The notes: a model not told the origin generated them from the sequence alone. Shown: positions 34,801 through 47,551, counted from the stretch's first letter. The stretch is 64,000 nucleotides of DNA from Cyanoderma ruficeps (GCA_008694505.1 VZDJ01000063.1:3389063-3453062); one strand, 5' to 3'. Program-made: numbers and translations.

Positions 34801-35881
34801 TGATTCATCTTCAGTTCTTCAAAAGACCAGCACTGCACAATCACAACCCTGGGCTGGATCTGGGAACCTCAGACTGGAGTTTTGTTGAGTGCTGTGGACA
34901 AAGTGACCTCCCCTGAGGCATTAATTAATCCCTGGGGCACTGAACACAGGCCCCTGGGCTGTTTGTGCAGCTCTCTACCTGAGAGCTGAATCTTTGGGCC
35001 ACTGTTGACTTCTCCCTGTGGCCCAAAGAGCTCCCCCAACTGAATAAAACATTTAATAATGCTGAAGTGCCTCTAAAGATGAGGTGGTTGATGAATGAGT
35101 TCTTACTGCCGGTTTATTTTCTTTTTTTTTTTCCCTTTTGAGATGTGTTTGGATGCCAACTGCAATTTTCGCGCAGAGTGGTATCGATCACCACCCTGCA
35201 TGTGTAATACAGTCAGCTGTTATTCATTTCCTTATTGTTTCTCTCCTCTGAGATGATCCTCGTTGGGTACCTCGGGGGGCAGGTTAATAAAACTCTGCCT
35301 ATTTATATTAAACACTGAGGGAAGCATTATCCTTGAACAGCCCCGCTCCCTTTGGCACAAAGCTCGGCGGCACCGTTCCAGCGCTTCTCCCGATGTCAGC
35401 CTGGGATTCTGCAGTGAAATATGCTCCTCTTCTTTTTATTTCTGCTGAGTTTTGTGACCTGGCGTCGCTACCTGTCACCGAGGCTACTTTTTTTTTCCCT
35501 GAGTAATGTCACAGCACTTATTTTTATGGGTATACTGGAGATAATGAGCCCTCTTCGGAAGGGGAGATAAGGCTGAGACAAAGACAGAGCTGCCGGCTTT
35601 TAAGTGACATGAGAGGCTCCAGATGCTCCTGTGACAGGGCCCCTCTGTGAGGACAGACACTGATAAGAGAGGGAGCCACGAGGCAGCTCTGATAGGAGCA
35701 GTGACCTCCTCAGCATTGCAGGGAAAAGGCTGCAGAGCCAGACCACGGAGCTGAACTCGGCGTTTGAGCTTCCAAACACCTTTGTAGGTGTGGGCAAAAA
35801 TGCCTCCCTGAACTGGGATTAGCACGAGTGAGGAAATGAAGTGTTAGGACAGCTTTGGCTGTGCCTCCTCCTCCCCCTGGA
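31833..35881. other. Non-coding, with one candidate conserved block
   Basis: No gene is recognised in about 4 kb. Open frames of 176 and 192 codons near 32,050-32,990 overlap each other and minus-strand frames and show no domain. The segment at 35,085-35,260 is complex, with TATCGATCACC, CAGCTG and ATTCATTTCC motifs, and resembles conserved non-coding sequence; this is inference. Confidence 0.4.
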
Positions 35882-36333
35882 TGATGCCTCAGGATTTCAG
35901 CTTTTCTGTTTTCCATCTCTCTGTAATCCTGCAGTTCTTCAGTGTAGACCTCCAAACCCCACACACAGTGTGAGCTGCTGCTCCCCCAGTTTGGGCAGAC
36001 ACAACAATTCCTCTCCAGGCCTGGCAGTCAGGGACACCTCACTGCCTCAGGCCTGAGAGATGGAAACAAAAGGGAGTTGGGGGCAGCAAACTTGGGGTAA
36101 ATGACTTCATTACCTGAAGCTGGAACTGGAAGATGAACCCCCAATGTGCAAATGGACCAAACTGATCAAAGTGTGCAAACCCGTGACCATTGTCCATTTT
36201 GGGTGTAGCCCCTGGGGGGCTTTGTCTGCCCTAAATGTACCTGAAGGCCCTTCAATAAATAGAATTATAAATAGAATTTATTCTCTTAATTTGGTCTGGC
36301 CTCTGTTTTTCGGCAACCCCAAAAAAGGCATCA
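35882..36333 (+). mobile_element. Solo LTR, 440-bp family, copy B
   Basis: It starts TGATGCCTCAGG and ends AAAAAAGGCATCA, with the 4-bp duplication TGGA on both sides. It is collinear with copy A at 18,906. The AATAAATAG stretch near 36,250 is the likely poly(A) signal region. The open frame of 163 codons starting in this LTR is not a gene. Confidence 0.9.
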
Positions 36334-36700
36334 TGGAAATGCCATTTTCCATCAGGGGCTGCACACACTGCCCCAGGCAAGGTCGGTGCCCTGGGATCTC
36401 CCTGGCCCTGGGGAGGGATCAGCTGGGATCAAACCATCCCTGGCTGTGGCTGAAGCAGGGGATGGCAGGTGGAGTGATACCAGGGTGGGGTGTTTCAGTC
36501 ACTGCTCAGCCCCACACATTGAAAAAGGCTGGGAAGCAACAATTTGTCCTCTGGAAGCAGAGCGGTGCAGGAGAGTGGGCACAGGGGACACGGCCAAGTG
36601 CCCATAAAGCCCACCTCGCACGGAGAGACCATTAATATAGCTTTTCAGAGAGTTTTTACCCTCTTTCCTTTCATTTCCAGAGTTTCCTGGTTCCTTTCTC
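36334..36700. other. Non-coding spacer between two LTRs
   Basis: Nothing is recognised here. Confidence 0.5.
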
Positions 36701-37007
36701 TGACGCTGTTTTACACCACAATGACACAGACTCTGAGATTCAGAAGGCTGAAAATGACTCCTTGATTTTTGGGATGTGTCTCCCTGTTATACTATTTTAC
36801 ACAGACCAATCTGATTGGTGAAACAAAGACAAACCTCTTCACTCACATTGGTCAGACCAGAGGGATATAAAGAAGAAATCCCTCCTAGGGAAAAGGAATG
36901 AATAACAAAGTTACTGTTTACAAAAAGATTTCTCCTGTTCACAGAAAATTCCCTGGGAAAAGAATTTCAGAAAACTAAAACATCTCAGGCACGGAACCAG
37001 GGCTACG
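36701..37007 (-). mobile_element. Solo LTR, 305-bp family, copy 7
   Basis: On the plus strand it runs from TGACGCTG to GGCTACG, with the perfect 6-bp duplication TTTCTC on both sides. The expected final CA is CG here, so the TG start of the element has mutated to CG on the minus strand. It is otherwise well preserved. Confidence 0.94.
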
Positions 37008-37723
37008 TTTCTCCAACTTTGTAAGAACCAAGTTGGCAGAGGCAGGAAACTCCTTCCCTGCTCACTGCACCTCTGCTCAGGTCGTGCCTGAATTCTGGGG
37101 TGAAGAACCACCAGAACAATTCCAGCAGCCCCTCACCCACCTCAGGCCACGTGTTTTGGGCTTGTTTTGTGACTTTTCCATCCTTTCCCCTCACAGAGAG
37201 GGAGAAGAATTCTCATTTAATATTAATCTCCCCTCCCTGGATTCAGGCTGCTTCTGACAGTGTATCAATTATTTAAACTTATTTTTTTAAAAAAACCAAC
37301 CTAAAATTCCAGGATTAAAGAGATTAGTTTCTTGTTGATTTGGGTAATTCCTCCTGGCTTGGCAGCTCAGAGGCTGAGTGAAATGGAGCTTCTGAGTTGC
37401 TGTTTGCTCAGAGTTGGCCCTGGCCAGGGGCAGGATGGAAATTCCATTTCCATTTCTAATTACCAGGTTCATGTCTGAGTTCAATCTGGGTGATATTTGA
37501 GCAATCAAAGCCCTTTTAGGTGGCACTGTTGGGTGGGAAATCCCTTGTGCCACTGCCCAGGGAACCTTGACTGCATGGCTGCCATCTGCCTGCAGAATTT
37601 TAGCTCATAAAAGCAGATTTGGAATAAATATTGTCAGTTTCCCTCTGTGATGCTTTTGCATTCCTCAGCTCCACGAGTTTCCCAGTCCCTCCCACACTTG
37701 GAGTGGCTCCAGTGGCAGATCAA
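37008..37723. other. Non-coding, no recognised element
   Basis: Nothing is recognised here. Confidence 0.5.
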
Positions 37724-37810
37724 AGACCCCTCAGGTGTTGTTTTAAACAATTTAAACCATGGCCAAAGACCCCTCAGGTGCTGTTTTAACCAGTTTAAAC
37801 CATGGCTAAA
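37724..37810. repeat. Short tandem duplication, about 46-bp unit
   Basis: Two units each contain AAGACCCCTCAGGTG, then a GTTTTAA stretch and TTTAAACCATGGC. They differ at a few positions. Confidence 0.85.
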
Positions 37811-38602
37811 GCTGCCCCGGTGTCCCTGCATGGTGGGGGCTGTGCAAGGACAGCTCACCTGCCCCCCAGCCGGAAACCAGGGCTGCACCTGACACTGAAG
37901 AATGTCTAGGAGAAGGATTAAAAGGAATAATCAAAGAGCTCTGAAGATCAAAAAGCAAACAGGGCTATGAAATATACATGAACACATGCTGAAGCTCAAT
38001 CCCAGTATCATCTGTCTCCCCTCCAGTCGCTGATTCCGTTGTGCAGCCAGGGAATGTGAACTCCTTAAACCGGGTCTTGGGTTGGGTGTTCCCTTTGCCG
38101 GGGCTGCCTGGGCAGTCCAGCTCATCCCTCCAGCAGCAGGGAATGCTTTTGTGACATCCCATAATGGCACCTTTGCCTCAATTAACTGCTCACACACCTT
38201 TCCTTAACTGAGACTTTATGGCCTTCACACCTAAAATCAAGCTTCTATAATTACAAATTAATCAGGGAAAATCTTCTGCAAGCTTCTCTTACTAAATATT
38301 CACTGCTGGAAGGAATCAGAGGTGCCATTATTCTCCTGCCCAGCTGTTTCATGCTGCATGAGAGACTTTATCCATCAGCCCTAGAAACCAATCTTCCCCC
38401 GGTGCCCAGCACAGCCCCCATCAATCACCAACACCAGCCACGGTGCCAGAGCCTCGTCACAGCCTTCCCTGCCCTGGACAGAGCTGGGAATGCACATCCC
38501 AGGGCTGGTCCTCCCCTCCTGCAGGGGAAGGCTGCGGGGAGGGGAGAGCAGGGGGAGACACGGTGTGCGCTGAAATCTTTTATTTTTGTTGTCAGAGTCT
38601 CT
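37811..38602. other. Non-coding, no recognised element
   Basis: Nothing is recognised here. Confidence 0.5.
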
Positions 38603-38907
38603 TGAGGCTGTTTTACACCACAACGACACAGACTCTGAGCTTCAGAGGGCTGAAGATGACTCCTTTATTTTTGGGATGTGTCTCCCTTTTATACGGTTTT
38701 ACACAGACCAGTTTGATTGGGGAAACAAAGACAAACCTCTTCACTCACATTGGTGAGAGCAGAGGGACATCAAGAAGAAATCCCTCCTAGGGAAAGGAAT
38801 GAATAACAAAGGTACAGTTACAAAAACATTTCTCCTGTTTACAGAAAATTCCCTGGGAAAAGAATTTCAGAAAACCAAAACATCTCAGGCACGGAACCAG
38901 TGCTACA
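38603..38907 (-). mobile_element. Solo LTR, 305-bp family, copy 8
   Basis: On the plus strand it runs from TGAGGCTG to GTGCTACA, with the perfect 6-bp duplication GTCTCT on both sides. It is well preserved, with AATAAA and CCAAT-type sites on the minus strand; the TATA box is slightly altered. Confidence 0.95.
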
Positions 38908-41022
38908 GTCTCTGGCTGGAAGCTGAGAAGTGCAGGAGCTGAGCCTGGCATCAGAGGAGGCTGGGGGAAGGTCAGAGAGGGAGGGGAGCAGGAGCCTTGG
39001 TTTGGGGACCATTATTGGTGTTACAGCACCCAGATCCAGCTTTGGGCTGCACGTCCTGCCCGCCTGCTGTGGGCACCTCTGGAGAGGTCAGGATCCTCCT
39101 CCTCCTTCTCCAGATGGGAAACTAAACCCAGCTGAACCTGAGGAAGGTCCAGCTGACACAGAGCAGAGCCAGGCAGAAGTGAGGACAGAGCTCAGTTTCC
39201 TCCAACATATAAACCAGCTCTGTGCCCCCCAGGCTGCGTTGCCTTCCCTTCATAGGAGAGGGTGGATGTGGGAGCAAAGTCACCCCGGGCAGGGAGCAGT
39301 ACAAGGAATTCTGGAATAAAATAAGATTTCCCCCAGGCCCCGGCGTGTTTTCCATTTGCTGAGCTCTGTCTGTTGTTGTAGGTCATGGGTCGTCTTGTGG
39401 TTTTCCATCTCAAAGCTTTAATTTGTGCCTTGTGCACACAGAGTCAACAAACGTGTTCCAGCTGCACTTCATTGCAGTGGGAAGCACTGGGAACCCCAGG
39501 GAAGAGAGATGCTCCTCCAAATGTATTTCACTTCATAAGAGGAAGGAAGGAAGAGAGAGAGAAAAAAATAAAAATACAGAAATGGTGGTTTATCTTGTGT
39601 GCTTCACGCTTCATTGAGTTCACTTGAATTGTTCCTGACGTTCCCCTTCCAGAACGGAGGGAATTTATTCACTGGAGGTTTCTTTAAGCCTTTTTGTGGG
39701 TGGTGAGAGTTTAATCTCGAGTTGTGTGCGTTAACTACGTGCGGAAACCGGGCTGAGGCTGCACAGGCAGCTGCTCCTTGTCAGGTGTAAGGAGGCTGAG
39801 ACCTGTGAAACTCCTTTTACCTCCTGCAGCACCACCCAGCTGTGCTCTGAGCCTGCCCCTGCTTCTTGTGCCACTGGATCTTGAGCTGGGATTTGAGTTC
39901 TGTTTGGGAACTTTGTGGAGAATGGAAGAAACTTCCACCTGAGCAGCTGCTGGTATTTGCAGAGCATAAATGAGAGACGGCTCAGGGCTTTGGATGGAGC
40001 TGTGGGCTTCTCTCTTTATCCTTCTAAACCACCTTAGGTCAAAAGAAATGGTTGACATGTTTTGAACTGCACCCATCTTGCATGGCTTGAGTGGGAATTC
40101 CACCCAAAACTGATTTATCAGTCTTTTCCAAGCTTGTGCTTTGAGCAGTCCTGTGTCCATAGTAAAAGATACTATGATATTTCATTGTATCATTTTTCAT
40201 TACCATGATATAGTAAAAGATATTTCATTAGTAAATCCTTGTTTCATAAGGATTAGATTTGCTCTGGGCAGATGTTTGGCACTTCTTGTCCAGCTGTTTG
40301 TTTCCTACCTGTGTCACTGCTGATCTCAACTCCACAAGAGCACAGCAGAACCCATCCCTTCTGTCATCAAACTCCTTAAGCACAGGGAATTTTGTCCAAA
40401 ATCAGCTGGAATTGGGAGCTGAAGTGCACAGGTTCTCAGTTCCTGCTTCCATAGGAATCTCACCCCATCCTCCATCATCTAAGCAGAATATACTTTTTGT
40501 GGGACCTCTAAAAACCAACATTAAAACACCCAGGAAGGGGCTGGATGGGGCTATAATGGTAATTAAACAATCAAAGAAAGTTCTGTGGAATCAAATCCCC
40601 TCACTCTTCCACGGATTTCATTCCCTTGCAAAAAATAATCACCCTGGCTGCTGTTTTACCCTAATTGTCTCCTCGCTCATCCTGGCAAGGCAAGGAGTGA
40701 TCAGCTGCTCCTTCCCTGCCTTTGTGTCCCTGCTCCCCGTCCTCACCCGGGGTAGTCTTGTGTGAAATTGTTTTCTCTGCAGAGCCTCGGCTCTCGTTAT
40801 TCCACTGCAATAATCCTTGGCTCCGTGCTGGGGAGGCTCAGGCAGCCAGGGGAGCAGAGGGCTGTGCACACACACACACCCTGCCCTCGGCGAGCCCAGC
40901 CAGCTCCAAAAACACACACATGTGCAAACCTCCCTTTCTTCCCTTCAGTGCTGGCTCTGTAAAGGCTCAGGGGGCAGCCAGGCAGGGATGAGCAGGAGCA
41001 GAGGGGCAGGGGAACACCTCAG
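38908..41022. other. Non-coding, no recognised element
   Basis: No gene or dispersed repeat is recognised. Overlapping open frames of up to 168 codons show no domain. Confidence 0.5.
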
Positions 41023-41322
41023 TGACGCTGTTGTACACCACAACGACACAGACTTTGACTTTAGAAGGCTGAAAATGATTCCTCTATTTTTGGGATGTGT
41101 CTCCCTTTTATTCTATTTCACACAGACCAATCTGATTGGTGACACAAAGACAAACCTCTTCACTCACATTGGTCAGAGCAGAGGGACATCAAGAAGTCCC
41201 TCTGAGGGAAAGGAATGAATAACAAAGGTACAGTTATAAAAACATTTCTCTTGCCTACAGAAAATTCCCCGGGAAAAGAATTTCAGAAAACCAAAACACC
41301 TCAGGCACAAACCAGGGCTACA
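41023..41322 (-). mobile_element. Solo LTR, 305-bp family, copy 9 (no target-site duplication)
   Basis: On the plus strand it runs from TGACGCTG to GGCTACA. The left flank is CCTCAG and the right flank AAAAAA, so no duplication is present, unlike the other ten copies. The right edge abuts a dispersed repeat that is missing its left part, which suggests a rearrangement at this LTR. Confidence 0.93.
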
Positions 41323-41487
41323 AAAAAACCTCCTATAATGGATTGTAATTAGGAAATAATTTGGTTTCTGATTGTGGTGGTGTGAGTTGTAACATCTGCA
41401 CCGTCTCACCCTTCTCAGGGGACTGAAAATGGAATAAAAGTCTTTAAAACGCCTCTCAGGAGCCCCATCTCTGGGTCAGAAAAAGGG
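41323..41487. mobile_element. Unclassified dispersed repeat, copy 1 (left-truncated)
   Basis: It matches 53,583-53,739: TATAATGGATTGTAATTAGG, then TGATTGTGRTGGYGTGARTT, GGAATAAAAGT, and CAGGAGCCCCATCTCTGGGT, ending GTCAGAAAAAGGG. The left part present in the other copy is absent and the match begins exactly at the solo LTR edge. The AATAAA hexamer suggests an LTR, plus strand, but the class is not known. Confidence 0.85.
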
Positions 41488-44400
41488 TTTTTCAGGCCAG
41501 CAGGAAGGTGTGGGCTGATGGCCGTGCTCCAGAGTGCCCAAATCCTGCCTGGGACGTGCTGAACTTCAGTGAAACCTGATGGGGAGCTGAAAACGTTCCG
41601 TGCCTGCGCCAGGCAGAGCAGACGTGAACCTGAAATCAATTTGCAGGAATTCCTTTGACACGGTTCCAGACAGAAGGAACCCGGGAGCAGGGAGAGAGCA
41701 ATTGCCATGTAATTATGGGGTCTGTCACTTAACATTTGTGTGTGATGGGTGTCCTAAAGCCGGGGTTTGCATCATGGATATGCTAATTTGTCACAGAATC
41801 CCCGCCTCACACAGCCATGGTGGCTAATTGAACAGACAAACCAATCAACAGATGTGGCAGATGAGGAATTTTAATGGGAAGAATTAAATATATAGAGTGA
41901 CCTTGCGGTGGTGCTTAGGATAATTTTATTTAATACTAGAGTCTGAGCAGGAAATTACTTAAAAAGCACATAAACCATGACAAGTAATGACAATTTCGCC
42001 AGGGTTCCATGGCAGCTTTTTTTTTTTTTTCCAGAGCATTTCATCAGCTCTCTAGATTCACTTCAAAAAAATGGGAATGTGGGAAAATTTAACCAGTGCT
42101 TGCCCTCTGCTGAGGTCAGTTCAGGCACTGAAGATTAACTCTTTCTTTGTCCATAAACAAGACAAGGAAATCTTTCGTACCGCCCTCAAATGTAATTTTT
42201 GTTTTAGTGTTTTGCTTGCAAAAGGTGCATCTCCTGCTCAGGAATCAGGGCCCAATAGCACCAGGATTTACTTCTCAGTTTTTTGTTTCTTTAAATGTGG
42301 TGAACAGGGCAATCCATCCCCTGCCCCTCTCCTTCCCAGAGCCATCTGGGCACATCAGCTGTGATGGATCATTTCAATATTACGCCTTCTGTCCCGCAAA
42401 TGGAGCTTTCCCTCCCCTTTTTTAGATGAAAGCTGCTAATATTCGAGTTCCCATCCCAGTCAAGCAGGCCATCAGACAGAAGGCTTCCAGGGACATGTGA
42501 CACTGCTCCTTGCTTCACTGGCCCGGACAATAAATATTGTGGAGCCAGAGCCAGGGGGATTTACAGCCCGTGGCATCATCTGCCTCCTGGGCTGGGTTCA
42601 TCCCTGGGTTACTGCTCTGCAATCCCCAGGAATTATCCCAAGCAGTGAATCTGCTCCTGTGGCAGGCAGGACTGGAATTTCAGCTCCGTTTTAACTCGCC
42701 GTTGTCCAAAATACGCCCAAAGTGGATTAGCACAGTGCTGGAGGTTTGGGTGATCCAGAGGATGGGGCGAGTTGTGAGGCAGGGATTGGATTTCAGCTCA
42801 GCTCCTGTTGAGCTGCTAAATCTTCTTCAGGTAACAGAGCACGGGAACATTGCCAAGGCTGACAGGAAAATCATTTACAATGAGGGAAACTCTGGAAAGG
42901 TCCCCAGCAAAGCTTGGCGAGTGGCAGGTTATTTTTTTTCGGTTGAGAAATTCAAGGCAAGTTCCTTGAAAAAGTTACTCCGCTTGCAAAACTCTTTGAA
43001 ATTTAACTTTTTTAAACCCAGTCTGTTATTAGATAGCTCAACAGAATCCTCTTGGAGCAGCCAATATTCCCAATGCTTATGGCATGGAATAGGAAACGGT
43101 CTTGGCAATCCTCCAGCTCATTGCACCCCTCGGCACCGAATCTCTTCTGGCTGAGGCGTAATGAACCTGGAAGGGGTTAAATGTTCAAATTCATAATCAG
43201 CCAAGGCTTCAGGGCAAACAGTTTGATGTGTGATCCACTCTCCTTTTGTTTCAGGGGAGTTTTAGTTTCTTTACAGTCCTCAGTAAAACCTTGTGTGCAC
43301 ATAAAGGAGGGAAAGCCTGAAGGTCCCTGAGTGTTTCCGTCCAGGATGAAAGGTGAGCTCCCAGTGGAGTTCCCTGCATGGAATTCACCCATCAGGTTCC
43401 ATTTGGAAGAGCCCCCGTTCCTCTGGAAATCGCTGGAATTTATCAGGCTGCCAGTTTTGCTTATTTAGAGGGAAATTAAGCCTTATGATGTTTGTAGTCC
43501 CTGGGAATTGGGCACTTGCTGCCTTCAAGCAGCAAACACAGCTCTGTGTGCACCTAAAAATGAAAAAGGACATGAAATCAGAATTCCAATTGCCGGTGGA
43601 GGTGTGTGGAACAGGGAGTGAGCAGGAAATGACAGCTCTCAGATCTGTCTGAACACCTCTGCGGCCTCTGAGCATCTGAGCTCTTCCAAATCACCAATTT
43701 TGGCTGCACAACCTGTCTGGGGTGGAAGCAGCTCCATTACTTCAAATTTCCTCTTCCTATGGCGAGTTCAAGGGAGAGGAAGGCAGGGAGAGAGGTGTGG
43801 GGAGGCCGAATAAATCAGGACCATTTACAAAAAGGGCTGAAAATTAAAAGAGAGGGAGGGAAAAGAGGCGAGTGCCAACAGTAAAAACGAAGAAATGAAG
43901 AAGTGCCATGATAAAAATGATGCAGTGTCCAGGCAGCTCAGCCCTCAGCCTTGAAAACCTCACGAGGAAAACATCACTCAGCGAAGATGAATTCCTTCAG
44001 TTCACCTTGTTCACAGCAACATCTTTGCGGGTCAGAAAATTATTGCTCTCTCACTTCCCAGCTCTCCAGTGGGCTCCTGGATATCTTTGCGTATGGATTG
44101 GTAGGTTGGATTGGCCTGGGCTGAGCTGAATTGGCAGATTCCCTAAATCTGGGAATATTGGGCGGCATAATTCTTGTTCGATAAGGATATAAGGAGGGGA
44201 AAAAATCCTCCCTGAAGCAAACAAAGGGCCCACAGTGTGATGCCACCAGGCTGGTTTTCAGCTGGTGGCCAGGCTGGAATCGCTGCACTGCAGCACAAGT
44301 GCCTGGAAAATTATGAGGATTTCAGCAAAATTGTGAAAGCCACGGGAGCAAATTTGCTTGTGAGTTCCTGCTCCGTTCCTGTCTGTGAGGATTCAGGAAC

Positions 44401-44682
44401 TTCAGGAGGTTCTTTGAAGCCCTTCCAGCTCCACACTGCAGCTGTGGGAATGCTCCTTCCCTTGCCCAATTTTCCTTGGCCGTTGAGATGTTTTAACTCT
44501 GAGGTTGATACTTTGGTCTTCACTTGGGCAGGGTCCTCCCTGGCAGCTTTTGCACCCTAAAATCCAGAGATTGATTCATTTTCCTGTCACTGATGTCACC
44601 AAAGTGACACAGAGGGTCTGTCCTACACCCACCCAGCAGTTAGGGCTGGTGCTGCACCAGCAACCAAACACAGCTGATGGTT
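41488..44682. other. Non-coding, no recognised element
   Basis: No gene or dispersed repeat is recognised. The 205-codon plus-strand frame at 42,537-43,154 shows no domain and no splice or homology support that I can see. A poly(T) run lies at 42,018-42,031. Confidence 0.45.
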
Positions 44683-44988
44683 TGTAGCCCTGGTTCTGTG
44701 CCTGAGGTGTTTTGGTTTTCTGAAATCCTCTTCCCAGGGAATTTTCTGTAAACAGGAGAAATGTTTTTGTCACTGTAACTTTGTTATTCATTCCTTTCCC
44801 TAGGAGGGATTTCTCCTTGACGTCCCTCTGCTCTGGCCAATGTGAGTGAAGAGGTTTTGCCTTTGTGTCACCAATCCAATTGGTCTGTGTAAAATAGAAT
44901 AAAAGGGAGACACATCCCAAAAATAAAGGAGCCATGTTCAGCCTGCTGAAGCTCAGAGTCTGTGTCGTTGTGGTGTAAAACAGCGTCA
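44683..44988 (+). mobile_element. Solo LTR, 305-bp family, copy 10
   Basis: It starts TGTAGCCC and ends GCGTCA. The flanks ATGGTT and ATGGTC match at 5 of 6 positions. The second arm of the CCAAT palindrome is intact, while the TATA region reads GAATAAAAGGG. AATAAAGG follows at about 44,922. Confidence 0.93.
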
Positions 44989-47551
44989 ATGGTCTACAAG
45001 GAAAGTTCTCCACGAGGCAGAACATTCCAGCTGCTTCCTGAAGGCCAAATCCTGCCCATCCTCACATCTCCAGGCAGAGCAGATACGGGAGACAAAGTGT
45101 CACGTTTGTCTGTTTGCTTTATTCCTGCTCACCAAGGCAATTTCGTCAGCAAAATAGACAAAATTGATAAAGAGAGAGCAAACCAAGCCCTGCAGCTTGG
45201 TGTTTATTGATAAGCCTTGCCTGTGGGATACTTTTGATCCTGAGGCAAACATGAGAGGCAGAATATCCTCAGGCAATGGCTTTTAGGCAGATCCACAGCA
45301 GCAGGCTGGGAAAAAACGGGATTCTTGGCTGCTCTGAACACTGAGCCTTCGTTTGGGATCAGAAAATCAAATTTACGACCTTGCAGGTCACAGATCCTTT
45401 CATTTCACTGAACTGGCTCTAAAAGTGGGTCAGGTGTTCTGGTCTGTGAGAATTTGGCGGTTCCTTGCCACAGGAAAACAAAAAAACACAAATAAAAATC
45501 TTCCCTGTCACCAGTGTCCAGGGCAAAAATTGTCAAGCAAAGCCTGGGTGAAGGTGACAAGAAGCACGAAAAATTCTCTCTGATCCTTCCAGGATCAGGT
45601 TTTGTGGCTGATGAGCACGGTAATAGATTGCAGAACTGTATCAGAGCTCTGCAAAAAAAACCCACAAAAAAAAAACCTAACAAAAAAGGGAAAAAAAATC
45701 AAAGCAAAACAAAACAACAAAACCAAAAAAAAAAATAAAAGAAAGAAAGAAAAGCTAGATAGAAAAGCAGAAACATATGGTAATGAAAAAGGCAGCCTTG
45801 AGAACTGGAAAATAGAACTATCCTGGCTTTAATAATGTGTCAGCCTTTGTATGAACTGGCCCAGAGCCCAAAGAAATGGACTGTTGCTTCCATTTACAAG
45901 AAGACCCGGTCTTCTGATGGCTCTATAAATAAATGCTCCATTATCTCTTACAAGTATATTTGTAATATGTTATCTGACCCTGGGTTTATTCATTCACAAA
46001 TTTGGTCATCTTTTACAGCAGAAGCAAGCCTCCCCCTTTCATCCAGGAATTTCAAAGTCCTGCTCGCATGGCAGCGATTTCAGCTTGTTAAATGTTACTG
46101 AAAGAAAGCTGAGGCATGGAGAAAATGGAACAAATTTACCCAAATTCATGCCAGGAGGCAGGAACAGAGCCAGGAATAGGCTGGCAGTGAATACAGCAGG
46201 AATGATGAAAGGTCAGGATAAAAACCAGCACTCACTGGTTGGTTGGAGATGTTTCTTTACGAGGTAACCCCTCACCAGAGTGAGGATTCTGTGTGTGCAG
46301 GAAGAAAAGCTGAGCAAATGCACATTCTCATGCTGCTTACACTCTTCTTTGCTTACATTTTCCTTCTTCTTATCTCTATTTTCCCCTGATTTCCTACTCC
46401 ACGTTGTCTCTCCCCCCCGAAAAGGTGTGTACCGCTCACTCACAAGAATTTCACTGGTAGATCCTGAGCCACTGTGTGGATTTCCCCCTTCCCAGACCTG
46501 TGGTGCAGTGAAGGATGGGGATGCCTCAGACGCTCCTTTTGGCTTTGTTTTTCCTGCTCAGCTTCGCCCCATGGGGAAGCATCTCACATAAAAGACTCAC
46601 TGCTTTGATGCAATTTGTGTTAGTTCATTAAGCACCAGATATGATTAACGTGAACACTCCTTTAATCAGCCAAAGGAGCTGCTGCAGACACTCGAGGGCT
46701 CCGTGCACTCTGAGCTCTTCTCTCTGCCCAGGTTTGTGGGAGGGCAGACAGTTCACAGCCTGTGCACAGAATAATTCTGAGCTGTTCCACCACTGGATCA
46801 GAGGAAGTGGGAAAGGCTTTGCTTTTTTTTTTCCTGGAAGTAATTCCCTAACTTTTGCACTGACAGCACATCTGGGCTGTCGTGCACCAGGAAGGAATTA
46901 TTCCATGAGCTGAGCTATGAAGAGCTGTGGACGTGGGAAGTCAGATCGGCAAAACCCTGTTTCGCCCAGCAAACCTCTACAATAATCAGATTAACCCAGT
47001 AAGACAATAACTTTTATCACAGAATCACAGGCTGGGTTATCATCTTCTTCCACGGCTCCTGCAGCTTTCAAGTCAGTTTGACACAACAGTTGCTGTCTCC
47101 ATCATTAGTTTCACAGAGATATGAAGAAAAATGATCTTTTCTTGCATATTAATTCTATTTCAGTGCCTGTCTTGTTGTTTAAACAAAGAGTGGCCTTCTC
47201 CTCTCTGTTTCATTCTCATTTTCCTGTGTTTAAAGTGAAGGCAGCCTCGTCTCCTCCTGGCTGTGGTGGCTCTGGGCGTTTTTTGGCCTCTCTGTGCCCA
47301 TTTTGTTGGCAAAGATAAAGAATCCCAGCCCTGCTTATTTCACTCTGGCCACTCCGGTGCCTCTCCCTCCCAGCCCTGCTCATTAGCAATAGTGATAACG
47401 GGCTATCAGCAGCTCAGTCGCCTTGTCCTGGGGAGATCAAACCCGTCTGTGCGCTGAGATCGGAACCCTCCGCCTCCCCAGCTCACCTCGGACAGCTCAG
47501 TGACTGCAGGAACGCGGGGAGGAGGGAGGGAGGATTCAGGGGGTGGGTCCC
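44989..47551. other. Non-coding, with an A-rich tract
   Basis: No gene is recognised. A very A-rich stretch lies at 45,651-45,760. A short match to a CR1 3' end (CACAGAATCACAGGCTGGG) at 47,019-47,040 on the minus strand is possible but too short to be sure. Confidence 0.45.
45651..45760. repeat. A-rich low-complexity tract
   Basis: About 110 bp consist almost wholly of A with scattered C and G, grading into GAAA tetramers at the right end. Confidence 0.9.

Noticed and set aside
37193..37260. Stretch before 37,260 considered as an exon with a splice acceptor
   Set aside because: No conserved peptide and no matching donor site; pyrimidine tracts are common throughout the window.
36701..41322. 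Three same-orientation LTRs considered as the ends of one or two proviruses
   Set aside because: Two of the three have their own perfect target-site duplications, and the DNA between them shows no retroviral reading frame, so they are solo insertions.
42537..43154. 205-codon plus-strand frame
   Set aside because: No domain, no repeats or conserved motif, and composition typical of random open frames in such DNA.
47019..47060. Possible CR1 3' tip on the minus strand
   Set aside because: Only about 20 bp resemble the CR1 end; too short to support as a feature.
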